A stretch of 64,000 nt of DNA. It comes from Ramlibacter sp. GTDB taxonomy: Bacteria > Pseudomonadota > Gammaproteobacteria > Burkholderiales > Burkholderiaceae_C. Location of the stretch: contig JAUYOG010000006.1 of assembly GCA_030695945.1 (NCBI GenBank), positions 62,001 to 126,000 of the forward strand, read 5' to 3'. Made by a program: the position numbers and the translations under genes. Of this stretch, positions 35,980 through 45,900 are shown in pieces (position 1 is the stretch's first letter; each line of letters starts with the position of its first letter). The notes under the pieces were generated by a model. That model was not told the DNA's origin and did no database searches. It was given only the letters and a program-made list of their open reading frames with translations.

Positions 35980-37139
35980 GGGTTGACCACGGCCCGCGTC
36001 GTACTGAGCGCTTGCGCCGAGGGCAGCACCAGCGTGATGATGCGGTTCCAGTTGACAAGCGGCACGGGGTCGATATAGACCACGTCGCGTGGTCGTAGTG
36101 CAAACGTGTCAGCCAGGGCCAGTGCGCTCGGCGTGCTGGCGTTCAGGTGGAACACGGCGGGCGAGCCCTGCGTGCCGTTGCGGATCACATAGATCTGCCC
36201 GGTGTTGGCTGTGTTCAGATTGGGCCCTCCGGCTTCTCCCAGGGCCTCGTTCAGGCTCAGGCGGCCATTGCGCATCTGCAAAGCCGAAGGCCGCGTGATC
36301 TCGCCCATCACATACACCTTGCTGTCGTCGCGGTGCCGCACGGTGATCAGGTCGCCGTTTTGCAGCAGGATGCGGTTGGCGCTGACGCCCAGTTCCTGGA
36401 GCTGCATGAGGTTGATCAGCGTGGTCTGGTTGTTGCGGGTGAGCGTGACGAAAGAACGGTCGCCGGTCGCGGTGATGCCGCCGGCGCGGTTAATGGCCTC
36501 GGGCAGTGTCATCGGGACATCGGTGAAGATTTGCGTGCCCGGTGTGCGCACTTCGCCCTCCACGTAGGCGCGCCGGCTACGGAACGCTTGGATGCGCACC
36601 GACACTTGCGGTTTCTTGATAACGTTCTTGATGCGTTGGGCAACAAGCTCGGAGGCCTCGATTTCAGTCAGACCCGCGACTTTGATTCGGCCCGCATACG
36701 GAAAGCTGATTTGGCCGTCCGCACCCACGATGAAGCCCGGTGCAGCGGTTATCCCGGTTGGATCGAATTGTTGGGTGATGACAGCGGCAGACGACTGCAG
36801 CAGTTCCGGGTGGTCATATACAACGATGCCGATCACGTCGCTGGGGCCTATGGTGTAGGGCTTGGGCTCGGCAAACAGGCTTTGCACTTCGGCGGGGATG
36901 GCGCGCGGCCGGGCCTTGATCTGGGCCTGCACCAGCGCCGGCGTGATCGGGGTGATCACGCCTTGGGGCGGGTTGTCGGCGTCGGCCGGCACGTACTGGC
37001 CCAGCGTGACGCTGGTGCGTTGCTTCGGGTCGGCGTAGTCGAAGCCGGGCGCGGTCACCACGGCGCAACCCTGGGCCAACAGCACCGACAGCAGTGGCAC
37101 AAACAGCCGCCACGCGGCCGGCTTTTCGCAAGTCAACAT
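35976..37139 (-). CDS. wza: outer-membrane polysaccharide export lipoprotein (Wza type)
   Basis: 387 residues. ATG 37137-37139 (MLTCEKPAAWRLF) is chosen because a lipobox follows at the right distance (LLSVLLAQGCAV). The polysaccharide export domain starts at YTIGPSDVIGIVVYDHPEL, and two SLBB-like domains are seen (RRAYVEGEVRTPG, KVYVMGEITRPSAL). It forms the octameric outer-membrane channel that meets Wzc. The open frame 13 codons upstream has no lipobox spacing and is rejected. Overlaps wzb by 4 bp. Confidence 0.93.
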   Translation of the reverse strand: MLTCEKPAAWRLFVPLLSVLLAQGCAVVTAPGFDYADPKQRTSVTLGQYVPADADNPPQGVITPITPALVQAQIKARPRAIPAEVQSLFAEPKPYTIGPSDVIGIVVYDHPELLQSSAAVITQQFDPTGITAAPGFIVGADGQISFPYAGRIKVAGLTEIEASELVAQRIKNVIKKPQVSVRIQAFRSRRAYVEGEVRTPGTQIFTDVPMTLPEAINRAGGITATGDRSFVTLTRNNQTTLINLMQLQELGVSANRILLQNGDLITVRHRDDSKVYVMGEITRPSALQMRNGRLSLNEALGEAGGPNLNTANTGQIYVIRNGTQGSPAVFHLNASTPSALALADTFALRPRDVVYIDPVPLVNWNRIITLVLPSAQALSTTRAVVNP

Positions 37140-37280
37140 GGTTCCCCTACTTCCTCGTGGCTCTTGTGGCCTTGCCAATATGTTGCAAACTGTAGCGCAG
37201 CAGCCAACCCTTGTCGCCTAAGGTATTCCCCGCGTGCCAGACAAGCGTGTAAACCTGCCTGCGGTGGCGATGTTCTGTTG

Positions 37281-39455
37281 TCAGCGCGCCGCATCGCGGA
37301 TGCGCCGGATGTTGTCTTCGAAGTAGACCAGGCCAGCCCGGTCCGAATTGAAGGTGGCGTCCAGCGATGGCGTGGGCGGCACAACCCCGAAACCGGGTCT
37401 TATCGCGTTATTCGTCTCCCTCACCAGCGACTCCTCCCCATGCGTGAAGCGTGGCGTGCCGGTGATTTGAACGTGCCGGGTCGGCGCCATGTCCCGCCGT
37501 GGGCCGATCGGCAATGAGATCTCCAGCCCGACGAACTGCCGCACCGGCTCGCCGCTGAAGCGGGTGCGCCGGTAATAGGTATTGACGGAAAAATCGCTGA
37601 ACCATTGGCGCAGGCTAACCTGAAAGCCAAGGTCGTTGTTCATGAATTGGCCGCCGGTGGCTTCCAGGTAGGTGCGAGTAGGCGTCACGCTGTAGCGGTA
37701 GCTGGCCAGCAACGGTTTGGCCTGGCGCGGCCCGACGTTGAAGCCGCCAGCTTCGAACCGGGCGTTGCGAAAGTAACCGGTCTGCGCGGTGACCCGGTGC
37801 CGGCCTTCGCCCGGCTCCCAGCGCAACGCACCATGAACGCCGTCGAACCTGCTGCCGACGCGGCCTACCGTGGCTTGTGCCGTAAGCCCCGCCAAGCCCC
37901 AGCGCATCGCCTGCAAGTCGTTGCCGGGCGCGAGCCAACGCTCCAGGGGCACACGCACGGTTTGCACAAAGGCCAGTCGTTCGGTTTCGGCGCGGACGCG
38001 CAGGAACCCGAAAACGCCGTCGGGTTCGTAGTCGCTGCTATTGGCCAAAGGCACGTTTCGCCGCCATTCGACACTGGCGCCATCCCACAGCGGCAACTGC
38101 AGGCCGACGTTGACGCCGGCCGAGTAATCCAGCGCCCCCACATCAGTGCCGGCCTCGGTGCGCAACACCGGGCTGATGGCCACGCGCAGTGTCTGTGAGC
38201 TGGGCTGAACATTGCGCACGGCCCAGGCCACGCCTTGGTGCAACGCCTCCAACGCCCCCGTGCCGGGCGTGGACAGTTGGCCGCCCGCGCAGGCCGCGGC
38301 ATCGTTGTTGATCCATTGCCGCAGGCAATCGGTCTGGCCGGTCACTCCGACGAGCGCCGTCTGGCGCTGGGTCAGGATCAGGCGGTAGCCCGCCTTTGCA
38401 TCGCCCAGCGTGCGCGCCACCGCGCCCAGGGCGGCGCCCAATGCATCGGCGGAGTTCCAGTTGTACGTGGCGTTGTTGGCTCGCACAGCCAGCGAGCCGT
38501 CCGGCATGCGGCCTACCGAAATGTCTTCGAGGCCCTTGTCCTGGAGGGCTGACGCCAGCTCGTGCAATTTGCTGTCCGGCACATCGCTGGAAGCGGCGGG
38601 TGCTGGCGAGAGTACCGCCGGCGGCGACAGCGTGCGCGCCTCGTACGACGGCAAGGGCCGCTGCGCCCCTGCCAAGGCGGGCAGGGGGGCCTTCGGGCCG
38701 CTGCCGCGCAGCTCCGGCACCTTGTACAGGGGAATGGAGATGCCCGCCGAAAACCACGAGCGGCGGGTCAGGTTGTTGTCGTTCAGCCGCAAATTGGCGC
38801 CGGCATACACCTGCCAGCCTTCCGGTAGCCACTGGGCCGGTGCGAACAGGCGCACGCCGGCCCACGCGTTGCCGTCCGTATATTCCAGCTGGCCACGCAC
38901 CCAGGGCAGGGGTTGCCAGGCGACCGCAGCAAAGGGGCCATCGAGCGGAGGCGTGGACACGGCGAAGTTCGCGCTGCTGCGCTTTGCCAGGCCTGCACTG
39001 GCTTCGACCGGGCCTTCGTTGAAGGTGAGTACGCCGTAATAAAGGCGGAAAAACGTGGCGGCACCGCCCACATCGGTGACCCCGGCGGCGACGCGGAACC
39101 GGTTCGCGGTGTCCAGGCCGATCCCGACCTTGCCCGACGCGGAAAGGTCCCGGACGCCGCAGCCCTCGAAGAAGCAGTTGCGATTGAGGCTGTTGGTGGC
39201 CAGCCGGCCCGCAATCTCGAGGTTGGGCAAGAGCCCGAAACCAACGACGAAGTTGTGGCCGGTTGGATCGCGCACGACCCCCGGCAGCTGGGAGTCATAT
39301 GTTGTTTCGGCGCGACCCCATCCCAGCAGATGCGCGTTGGGGGTGATGCCCAGACCCGTGTACCCGGCTTGCGTGAGCGTTGTGGGTTGAGCCCGAGCGA
39401 ATGAGGGGACAACGGACAGGACAGCGGCGAGTAACGTTATCGGGGCTGATCTCAT
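37281..39455 (-). CDS. YjbH-domain outer-membrane exopolysaccharide protein
   Basis: 724 residues with signal peptide (ITLLAAVLSVVPSFARAQP). The N-terminal part reads GYTGLGITPNAHLLGWG and GFGLLPNLEIAGRL, typical of YjbH/GfcD proteins, which are large outer-membrane proteins linked to exopolysaccharide secretion. The C-terminal half shows barrel-like alternation, including NNDLGFQVSLRQWF and FVGLEISLPIGPRR. It starts the minus-strand export operon; wza follows after 141 bp. The exact role is unproven in any organism, although yjbEFGH loss alters matrix. Confidence 0.82.
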   Translation of the reverse strand: MRSAPITLLAAVLSVVPSFARAQPTTLTQAGYTGLGITPNAHLLGWGRAETTYDSQLPGVVRDPTGHNFVVGFGLLPNLEIAGRLATNSLNRNCFFEGCGVRDLSASGKVGIGLDTANRFRVAAGVTDVGGAATFFRLYYGVLTFNEGPVEASAGLAKRSSANFAVSTPPLDGPFAAVAWQPLPWVRGQLEYTDGNAWAGVRLFAPAQWLPEGWQVYAGANLRLNDNNLTRRSWFSAGISIPLYKVPELRGSGPKAPLPALAGAQRPLPSYEARTLSPPAVLSPAPAASSDVPDSKLHELASALQDKGLEDISVGRMPDGSLAVRANNATYNWNSADALGAALGAVARTLGDAKAGYRLILTQRQTALVGVTGQTDCLRQWINNDAAACAGGQLSTPGTGALEALHQGVAWAVRNVQPSSQTLRVAISPVLRTEAGTDVGALDYSAGVNVGLQLPLWDGASVEWRRNVPLANSSDYEPDGVFGFLRVRAETERLAFVQTVRVPLERWLAPGNDLQAMRWGLAGLTAQATVGRVGSRFDGVHGALRWEPGEGRHRVTAQTGYFRNARFEAGGFNVGPRQAKPLLASYRYSVTPTRTYLEATGGQFMNNDLGFQVSLRQWFSDFSVNTYYRRTRFSGEPVRQFVGLEISLPIGPRRDMAPTRHVQITGTPRFTHGEESLVRETNNAIRPGFGVVPPTPSLDATFNSDRAGLVYFEDNIRRIRDAAR

Positions 39456-39648
39456 CGGGATATTGAGTCTGGCTTTGGCCTAAAACAGCACCAAAATGGG
39501 CGACCGCAGGGTGGGCGGGGCTTGAGAACTCATCAATTCTAAGGGGACAGGCCCAATGGAGTTGCTTTTATTTACATTTCCAAAGGTTTGTTGTAACCTG
39601 CCCAGCTCTGCATTAAGGGACATATCTCCTGTCTATGAAAGGTTCACT

Positions 39649-40206
39649 GTGAAGAAAACCCTTAGCCTCATCTTGATCCCGTTGCTTGCCAGCGCCCTCG
39701 TCGCGTGCGGCGGCGGCAGCAGCGCCCCTGTCCAGGTCGTGACTGCGGATCCGGCGCTGCCGGCTTCGCCGACAATGACGGCCGCGCTGGTAAACACCCC
39801 GTTCGCCTTCCCGTCGGGAGTGCCTTCGTTCGGCACGACAGCAACCACAACGCTGGCGTTTACCAGCACCGCGACGACTCCTGCGTTTTCGATCAGCTCC
39901 GAGGGAAAGACCGCGACAGGAAGCACCACCTTCGGTTCGTGCATCTTCGCCGTAACCAGCTCCACGTTCCCTGCGGGGCACGCCTTGTCCCTGGGCCAAA
40001 CGGTCGTGGTCAATCCCTGCAACATGAACGTCAATGCCGCCGGTGCGACGGCTAATGGCGTGGGCGTAACGCGTAGCGTCGCCCTCGTGCTTGGCGCCGC
40101 CGCGTCCTCCGGCGCATCTGTGGTAGTCGCTGTCACGGCTGGTGGGGCGCTCACCCTCAATGGCAATTCGGTGGCCACCGTCACGTTGACGCCAGTGAGC
40201 GGCTGA
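39649..40206 (+). CDS. small lipoprotein of unknown function
   Basis: 185 residues from GTG 39649, preceded by GAAAGG. A lipoprotein signal is present: VKKTLSLILIPLLASALVAC, with the +2 residue Gly. The mature protein is rich in Ala, Thr and Ser and contains two cysteines (FGSCIFAV, VNPCNMNV) that could form a disulfide. No family recognised. The gene stands alone between yjbH (divergent) and valS (convergent) and ends at a strong terminator, so it is probably a real expressed gene. Confidence 0.6.
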   Translation: MKKTLSLILIPLLASALVACGGGSSAPVQVVTADPALPASPTMTAALVNTPFAFPSGVPSFGTTATTTLAFTSTATTPAFSISSEGKTATGSTTFGSCIFAVTSSTFPAGHALSLGQTVVVNPCNMNVNAAGATANGVGVTRSVALVLGAAASSGASVVVAVTAGGALTLNGNSVATVTLTPVSG

Positions 40207-40246
40207 CCCGCTTCGAGCGATAGCCAGCGCTTCGCCGGCCAAGGCA

Positions 40247-40276
40247 AATGCCCCGCGCAAGCGGGGCATTTTTCTT
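40247..40276 (+). terminator. bidirectional rho-independent terminator
   Basis: A 10-bp perfect stem AATGCCCCGC / GCGGGGCATT with a GCAA tetraloop, followed by TTTCTT. It lies between the convergent lipoprotein and valS genes and can serve both, since the complementary strand also ends in a T-rich run. Confidence 0.9.
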
Positions 40277-40288
40277 ATGCGCACCCTC

Positions 40289-43111
40289 TCATTCGAGCCG
40301 CGCAAGTTGTGCTTGAATTTTTTCCAGTGTCGCCGTGAAGTCCGCGATTCGCTTTCGCTCCTGCTCGATCACCGCCGGCGGCGCCTTGGCCACGAAAGCT
40401 TCGTTCGACAGCTTCCCGTTGGCCTTGGCTACTTCGCCCTGCAGGCGTGCGGCTTCCTTTGAGAGGCGGGCCCTCTCGGCGGCCACGTCGATTTCCATGT
40501 ACAGGCACAGGCGGGCGTCGCCCACCACGGCCACGGGCGCGGCCTGCGCGGACAGCGCCCAAGCGGCCTCGTCGTCGAACACCTTGACATCGCTCAGCTT
40601 GGCCAGCGCCTGGAGCACCGGCGCCGCCTGGCGCATGAAGGCCGCGTCGCCCAGCGCGTACGCCGGCAGCCTGGTGCTGGGGGACACGTTCATTTCGCCG
40701 CGCAGGTTGCGGCAAGCGTCCACGGCAGCCTTGAGTTTCGCGACCCAGGCTTCGGATTCCGGGCGGATCGCCGCGCTGTCGGTGGCGGGATAGGGCGCGA
40801 TGCTGATCGACTCGCCGCTCTTGCCGGCGACCGGCGCGACCTTCTGCCACAGCTCCTCGGTGATGAACGGGATCACCGGGTGCGCGAGCCGCAGGATGGC
40901 TTCGAGCACGCGGATCAGCGTTCGGCGGGTGCCGCGTTGTTGCGCGGCATTACCCGTCTGGATCTGAACCTTCGCGATCTCCAGGTACCAGTCGCAGAAC
41001 TCGTCCCAGACGAACTGGTAGATCGCAGTGGCGACGTTGTCGAGGCGGTATTCCGCAAAGCCCTTGGCCACCTCGGCCTCGGCGCGCTGGAGCGTCGAGA
41101 CGATCCAGTGGTCAACTTCGGTAAGGGTGTTGTCCTGTTCGGCGAGATCCTGGCCCTCGCAGTTCATCAGCACGAAACGCGTGGCGTTCCAGAGCTTGTT
41201 GCAGAAATTGCGGTAGCCCTCGCTGCGCTTGGTGTCGAAATTGATGTTGCGGCCCAGGCTGGCGTAGCTGGCCATCGTGAAGCGCAACGCGTCAGCCCCG
41301 TAGGCCGGCATGCCCTGCGGAAATTCCTTGCGCACCCGGGCGGCCACCTTGGGCGCGGTCTCCGGCCGGCGCAGGCCCACGGTGGACTTGTGCACGAGGG
41401 TCTCGACGTCCGCGCCTTCGATCAGGTCCACCGGGTCGACGACGTTGCCCTCGGACTTGCTCATCTTCTTGCCTTCGTGGTCCCGCACCATGCCGTGGAT
41501 GTACACGTGGCGGAAAGGCACCTGCCCGGTGAAGTGGGTCGTCATCATGATCATGCGGGCGACCCAGAAGAAGATGATCTCGTAGCCTGTCACCAGCACG
41601 GAGGAGGGCAGGTACAGATCCATCTCCTTCGTCTTCGCCGGCCAGCCCAGCGTCGAGAAGGGCACCAGCGCCGAGGAGTACCAGGTGTCCAGCACGTCTT
41701 CGTCACGCCGCAGCTTCTTGCCGGGCGCCTGGGCCTGCGCGGCGGCTTCGTCGATCGCGACGTACACGCGGCCTTCCTCGTCGTACCAGGCGGGGATCTG
41801 GTGTCCCCACCACAGCTGGCGTGAAATGCACCAGTCCTGGATGTTGTTCATCCACTGGTTGTAGGTGTTGACCCAGTTCTCCGGCACGAAGCTCACCGCG
41901 CCCGACTGCACCACGTCGATCGCCTTTTGCGCGATGGACTTGCCCGTCGGGTCCTTGTCGCTCACCTTGCTCATCGCCACGAACCACTGGTCGGTGAGCA
42001 TCGGCTCGATGATCTGCCCCGTGCGCTCGCAGCGCGGCACCACGAGCTTGTGCTTCTTCGTGTCCAGCAGCAGGCCCAGCGCTTCCAGGTCGGCGACCAC
42101 CTGCTTGCGGGCCGCGAAGCGGTCCAGCCCGCGGTACTTGGCCGGCGCGTTGTCGTTGATCTTCGCGTCCAGCGTGAGCACGCCGATGATCGGGAGCTTG
42201 TGGCGCTGGCCCACGGCATAGTCGTTCGCGTCGTGCGCCGGTGTCACCTTGACCACGCCCGTGCCGAACTCCTTGTCAACGTAGTCGTCGGCGATCACCG
42301 GGATGTCCCGGTCGCACAGCGGCAACCGCACCTGCTGGCCGATCAGGTGCCGGTAGCGCTCGTCCTCGGGGTGGACCATCACGGCGACGTCGCCGAGCAT
42401 GGTTTCGGGCCGCGTCGTGGCGACCGTCAGCACGCCGGAGCCGTCCACCAGCGGATAACTGATGTGCCAGAGGAAGCCGTCTTCCTCCTCGCTCACCACT
42501 TCGAGGTCGCTGACGGCGGTCTTGAGTTCCGGATCCCAGTTCACGAGCCTCTTGCCGCGGTAGATCAGGCCTTGCTCGTACAACTGCACGAAAGTGGCTG
42601 TCACGATGCCCGACAGGTCGTCGTCCATCGTGAAGTATTCGTGCGACCAATCCACGCTGTCGCCCATGCGGCGCATCTGGGTGGTGATGGTGGCGCCGGA
42701 CTTGTGCTTCCATTCCCAGACCTTGGCCACGAAGTTCTTGCGCCCCAGGTCGTGCCGCGACTGGCCCTGCTCCTGCAACTGGCGCTCCACCACGATCTGC
42801 GTGGCGATACCGGCGTGGTCCGTCCCCGGAACCCACAGGGTGTTGAAGCCGCGCATGCGGTGGTACCGCGTGAGGCTGTCCATGATCGTCTGGTTGAACG
42901 CATGGCCCATGTGCAGCGTGCCCGTGACGTTGGGCGGCGGCAGCTGGATGGAGAAGGACGGCTCGCCTTCCTTCGCTTCGCCGGTGCCGCGGTGGCCGGC
43001 CCGGGCATAACCGCGTTCCTCCCACAGCGGCCCCCACTTGGCCTCGATGGCAGCGGGTTCAAATGATTTGGAGAGGCTGTTGAGGCCGGGTTGGTGGGGC
43101 GTGTCGCTCAT
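40289..43111 (-). CDS. valS: valyl-tRNA synthetase
   Basis: 940 residues, the normal length for bacterial ValRS. Class I motifs are complete: HIGH as [15 protein letters not shown] and KMSKS as [14 protein letters not shown]. The editing domain segment [13 protein letters not shown] is present. The C-terminal ~70 residues form the tRNA-binding coiled coil ([20 protein letters not shown]). ATG 43109-43111. It is 44 bp downstream of rfbC on the same strand and may be partly co-transcribed with it. Confidence 0.97.
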   Translation of the reverse strand: MSDTPHQPGLNSLSKSFEPAAIEAKWGPLWEERGYARAGHRGTGEAKEGEPSFSIQLPPPNVTGTLHMGHAFNQTIMDSLTRYHRMRGFNTLWVPGTDHAGIATQIVVERQLQEQGQSRHDLGRKNFVAKVWEWKHKSGATITTQMRRMGDSVDWSHEYFTMDDDLSGIVTATFVQLYEQGLIYRGKRLVNWDPELKTAVSDLEVVSEEEDGFLWHISYPLVDGSGVLTVATTRPETMLGDVAVMVHPEDERYRHLIGQQVRLPLCDRDIPVIADDYVDKEFGTGVVKVTPAHDANDYAVGQRHKLPIIGVLTLDAKINDNAPAKYRGLDRFAARKQVVADLEALGLLLDTKKHKLVVPRCERTGQIIEPMLTDQWFVAMSKVSDKDPTGKSIAQKAIDVVQSGAVSFVPENWVNTYNQWMNNIQDWCISRQLWWGHQIPAWYDEEGRVYVAIDEAAAQAQAPGKKLRRDEDVLDTWYSSALVPFSTLGWPAKTKEMDLYLPSSVLVTGYEIIFFWVARMIMMTTHFTGQVPFRHVYIHGMVRDHEGKKMSKSEGNVVDPVDLIEGADVETLVHKSTVGLRRPETAPKVAARVRKEFPQGMPAYGADALRFTMASYASLGRNINFDTKRSEGYRNFCNKLWNATRFVLMNCEGQDLAEQDNTLTEVDHWIVSTLQRAEAEVAKGFAEYRLDNVATAIYQFVWDEFCDWYLEIAKVQIQTGNAAQQRGTRRTLIRVLEAILRLAHPVIPFITEELWQKVAPVAGKSGESISIAPYPATDSAAIRPESEAWVAKLKAAVDACRNLRGEMNVSPSTRLPAYALGDAAFMRQAAPVLQALAKLSDVKVFDDEAAWALSAQAAPVAVVGDARLCLYMEIDVAAERARLSKEAARLQGEVAKANGKLSNEAFVAKAPPAVIEQERKRIADFTATLEKIQAQLARLE

Positions 43112-43155
43112 GAGCCAATTTTATTCGCCCGGCGCACCGGGCCGCCGCCATGGGC

Positions 43156-43713
43156 CTAATCGAACAGCTCGCAGGCGTCCCACGCGGGTGCCGCTGCGTC
43201 CTTGGCGGACACGATGGGCTCGCGCGGGACATCGCCCAATGGCCACCGGATACCCACGTGGCGGTCGCTCCACGCCAGCGCCCGCTCATGCTCGGGCGAG
43301 TAGTAGTCGGTCGTCTTGTAGAGAAGTTCGGCGTATCGGGACAGCACGAGGAAGCCATGCGCGAAACCCGCCGGCACCCACAGCTGGCGCATGTTGTCGG
43401 CGCTCAATTCCACGCCGACCCATTTCCCAAGGTTGGGCGAAGAGCGCCTCATGTCCACCGCGACATCGAACACGCGGCCCGTCACCACCCGCACCAGCTT
43501 GTCCTGGGGCTGCCTGACCTGGTAATGAAGCCCCCGCAGCACGCCGCCCGCGGACCGCGAGTGGTTGTCCTGCACGAAGCGGGCTGGACGGCCCACCGCC
43601 TCGTCGAAGCGCCGCTGGTTCCAGCTTTCCATGAAGAATCCGCGGTCATCGCCGAACACTTTCGGCGTCAACGCCAGGACTTCCGGCAGGCTGGTGGGTT
43701 CGACCGACAGCAT
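43156..43713 (-). CDS. rfbC: dTDP-4-dehydrorhamnose 3,5-epimerase
   Basis: 185 residues, usual length for RmlC. It epimerises dTDP-4-keto-6-deoxyglucose at C3 and C5. The cupin core shows GVLRGLHYQVRQPQDKLVRV with the catalytic histidine in LRGLHYQ, and FAHGFLVLSRYAELLYKTTDYY. ATG overlaps the stop of rfbA by one base (TAATG), so the two are co-translated. Confidence 0.93.
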   Translation of the reverse strand: MLSVEPTSLPEVLALTPKVFGDDRGFFMESWNQRRFDEAVGRPARFVQDNHSRSAGGVLRGLHYQVRQPQDKLVRVVTGRVFDVAVDMRRSSPNLGKWVGVELSADNMRQLWVPAGFAHGFLVLSRYAELLYKTTDYYSPEHERALAWSDRHVGIRWPLGDVPREPIVSAKDAAAPAWDACELFD

Positions 43714-44603
43714 TACAGGCCTTCTTTCACCAAGGTCTGCAGGTATTCGCCGTATCCGCTCTTGCCCAGAGGTTCCGCCAGTGCCAGCAGGTCATCGGTA
43801 TTGATCCAGCCGTTGCGCCAGGCGATTTCTTCCGGGCATGCAACCTTCAGGCCCTGGCGCTTTTCCAGGGTCTGGATGAAATGCGAGGCTTCCAGCAGGC
43901 TTTCATGGGTGCCTGTGTCCAGCCAGGCGAACCCACGCCCCATGGTCTGGACGTGCAGCTGCCCGCGGGTGAGGTATTCCTGGTTGACGCTGGTGATCTC
44001 GAGCTCCCCTCGTGCGGAGGGGCGCACCGAGGCGGCGATATCGCATACCTGCCCGTCGTAGAAATAGAGGCCCGTGACTGCGCAGTTGCTCTTCGGCTGG
44101 CTTGGCTTTTCCTCGATCGAAGTGGCGTGGCCCTGCGCGTCGAATGCGACCACACCGTAGCGCTCGGGGTCCTTCACGTGATAGGCGAAGACGGTCGCCC
44201 CGGTGTCGCGCGCGTCCGCCTCTGCCAGCAGCCTGACCAGGTCGTGGCCGAAAAAGATGTTGTCCCCGAGCACCAGCGCGCTGGGAGCCCCCGCCAGGAA
44301 GTCCTTGCCGATGAGAAACGCCTGCGCCAGGCCTTCGGGCCTGGCCTGCACCTCGTAGGAGATGCGCATGCCCCAGCTGGCGCCGTCGCCCAGGAGCTGC
44401 CGGAACCGGGGCGTGTCCTGGGGCGTGCTGATGACCAGGACTTCGCGGATGCCCGCCAGCATCAGCGTGGCCAGCGGGTAGTACACCATCGGCTTGTCGA
44501 ACACCGGCAGCAGCTGCTTGGACACGGCCAGTGTGGCCGGATGCAGCCGCGTGCCGGCGCCGCCGGCCAGCACGATCCCCTTGCGGCGGCTATTCGTCTC
44601 CAT
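43713..44603 (-). CDS. rfbA: glucose-1-phosphate thymidylyltransferase
   Basis: 296 residues. It makes dTDP-glucose from dTTP and glucose-1-phosphate. The signature [20 protein letters not shown] and [12 protein letters not shown] are complete, as are the substrate segments [20 protein letters not shown] and [13 protein letters not shown]. Its start overlaps the end of rfbB by 14 bp and its stop overlaps rfbC by 1 bp. Confidence 0.94.
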   Translation of the reverse strand: METNSRRKGIVLAGGAGTRLHPATLAVSKQLLPVFDKPMVYYPLATLMLAGIREVLVISTPQDTPRFRQLLGDGASWGMRISYEVQARPEGLAQAFLIGKDFLAGAPSALVLGDNIFFGHDLVRLLAEADARDTGATVFAYHVKDPERYGVVAFDAQGHATSIEEKPSQPKSNCAVTGLYFYDGQVCDIAASVRPSARGELEITSVNQEYLTRGQLHVQTMGRGFAWLDTGTHESLLEASHFIQTLEKRQGLKVACPEEIAWRNGWINTDDLLALAEPLGKSGYGEYLQTLVKEGL

Positions 44604-45630
44604 CGCCGTCCCCCCCGGTCACCGCCATGACCCAGTCGCCATTGTCGAGGTACCACTGCACGGTCTGCCGCAATCCTTCCTCGAACACCACCGCCGGCTT
44701 CCATCCCAGCTCCGTGGCGATCTTGCTGTCGTCGATCGCGTAGCGGCGGTCGTGGCCGCGGCGGTCGGTCACATGGGAGATCTGCGCCGCGTAACTGCGG
44801 CCACCCGGCAGCGGCCGGAGCTCGTCGAGCGCCGCGCAGATCGACCGGACCACGCTGATGTTCGTGCGCTCGGCGCGGCCGCCGATGTTGTAGGTTTCGC
44901 CCGGTGCCCCGCGCTCGAGCACGGCCCTGAGCGCGGCGCAGTGATCGTTGACGTAAAGCCAGTCGCGCACCTGCAGGCCGTCGCCATAGACCGGCAGGGG
45001 CTGGCCGTTGACCGCGTTGTCGATGGTGAGGGGGATCAGCTTCTCCGGGAACTGGCGCGGGCCGTAGTTGTTGGAGCAGTGGGTCGTGAGTGCGGGGAGC
45101 TGGAAAGTGTGGTGCCATGCCCGCACCATGTGGTCCGCCGCCGCCTTGGACGCGGAGTAGGGGCTGTTGGGCAGGTAGCGGTGCTGCTCGGTGAAACCGG
45201 GCTCGCTGGGCCCCAGCGAGCCATAGACCTCGTCGGTGGAGACGTTCAGGAAGCGGAACGCTGCCGCCTCGGCAGCCGGCAGCGAGTTCCAGTAGCCCAG
45301 GGCGGTCTCCAGCAGCTTCACCGTCCCGACCACGTTGGTGTTGACGAAGGCGAGCGGCCCCGCGATGGAACGGTCCACGTGGCTTTCGGCCGCGAAGTGG
45401 ACGATGGCTCGCGGCCGGTGCTCGGCCAGCAGCCGCGCCACCAGGTCAGCGTCGCCGATGTCGCCGCGCACGAACCGGTATCCGGGATGGCGCTCCGCGC
45501 TCCGGACGTTGGCCGGGTGCCCTGCATAGGTGAGAAGGTCGAGGTTCAGCAGCGGCTCAGCGGACTGCTGCAACCACTCCAGGACGAATGCCGAACCGAT
45601 GAAACCACAGCCGCCCGTGACCAGAAGCAT
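44590..45630 (-). CDS. rfbB: dTDP-glucose 4,6-dehydratase
   Basis: 346 residues. SDR fold with NAD loop [16 protein letters not shown], the catalytic set [10 protein letters not shown] (Thr, Asp, Glu) and [14 protein letters not shown] (Y-x-x-x-K), and the substrate loop [14 protein letters not shown]. It forms dTDP-4-keto-6-deoxyglucose. The operon order is rfbB-rfbA-rfbC. The fourth gene rfbD, for the final reduction to dTDP-rhamnose, is absent from the window, so the end sugar could also be a different 6-deoxysugar. Confidence 0.95.
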   Translation of the reverse strand: MLLVTGGCGFIGSAFVLEWLQQSAEPLLNLDLLTYAGHPANVRSAERHPGYRFVRGDIGDADLVARLLAEHRPRAIVHFAAESHVDRSIAGPLAFVNTNVVGTVKLLETALGYWNSLPAAEAAAFRFLNVSTDEVYGSLGPSEPGFTEQHRYLPNSPYSASKAAADHMVRAWHHTFQLPALTTHCSNNYGPRQFPEKLIPLTIDNAVNGQPLPVYGDGLQVRDWLYVNDHCAALRAVLERGAPGETYNIGGRAERTNISVVRSICAALDELRPLPGGRSYAAQISHVTDRRGHDRRYAIDDSKIATELGWKPAVVFEEGLRQTVQWYLDNGDWVMAVTGGDGDGDE

Positions 45631-45708
45631 TTATTGCCATCCTTCAAAGAAGACCTGAACAATAGCAAAAAGGCGCGGGCGGTCCCGGCGGAGCCGGGCG
45701 GCGAGGTG

Positions 45709-45900
45709 TTATTCCGGCGCTTGGCGCGCCGCTTCGACGCATTCCTGGAGGACCTTGGCATCGCCGACCTGGTTGGCGAGCAGCAGGATCAAACGGGCAT
45801 TGAGGAGTTCCGAGGCTTCCCTCGAAAGGCCCTGGTGGGCGTCCAGCAGCTGTTCGTAGAACGCGTCGGCGTCCTGCAGGTGGAGTGCGGTTTTCATCAT
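45709..45900 (-). CDS. DUF2783 domain small protein
   Basis: 63 residues (62 if the second ATG is used): MMKTALHLQDADAFYEQLLD followed by LSREASELLNARLILLLANQ. This is the DUF2783 pattern, a short helical protein found almost always beside FAD-dependent aromatic-type monooxygenases and VOC dioxygenase-like proteins. Its ATGATGA start overlaps the monooxygenase stop, showing tight translational coupling. Function unknown; it might stabilise the monooxygenase. Confidence 0.75.
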   Translation of the reverse strand: MMKTALHLQDADAFYEQLLDAHQGLSREASELLNARLILLLANQVGDAKVLQECVEAARQAPE

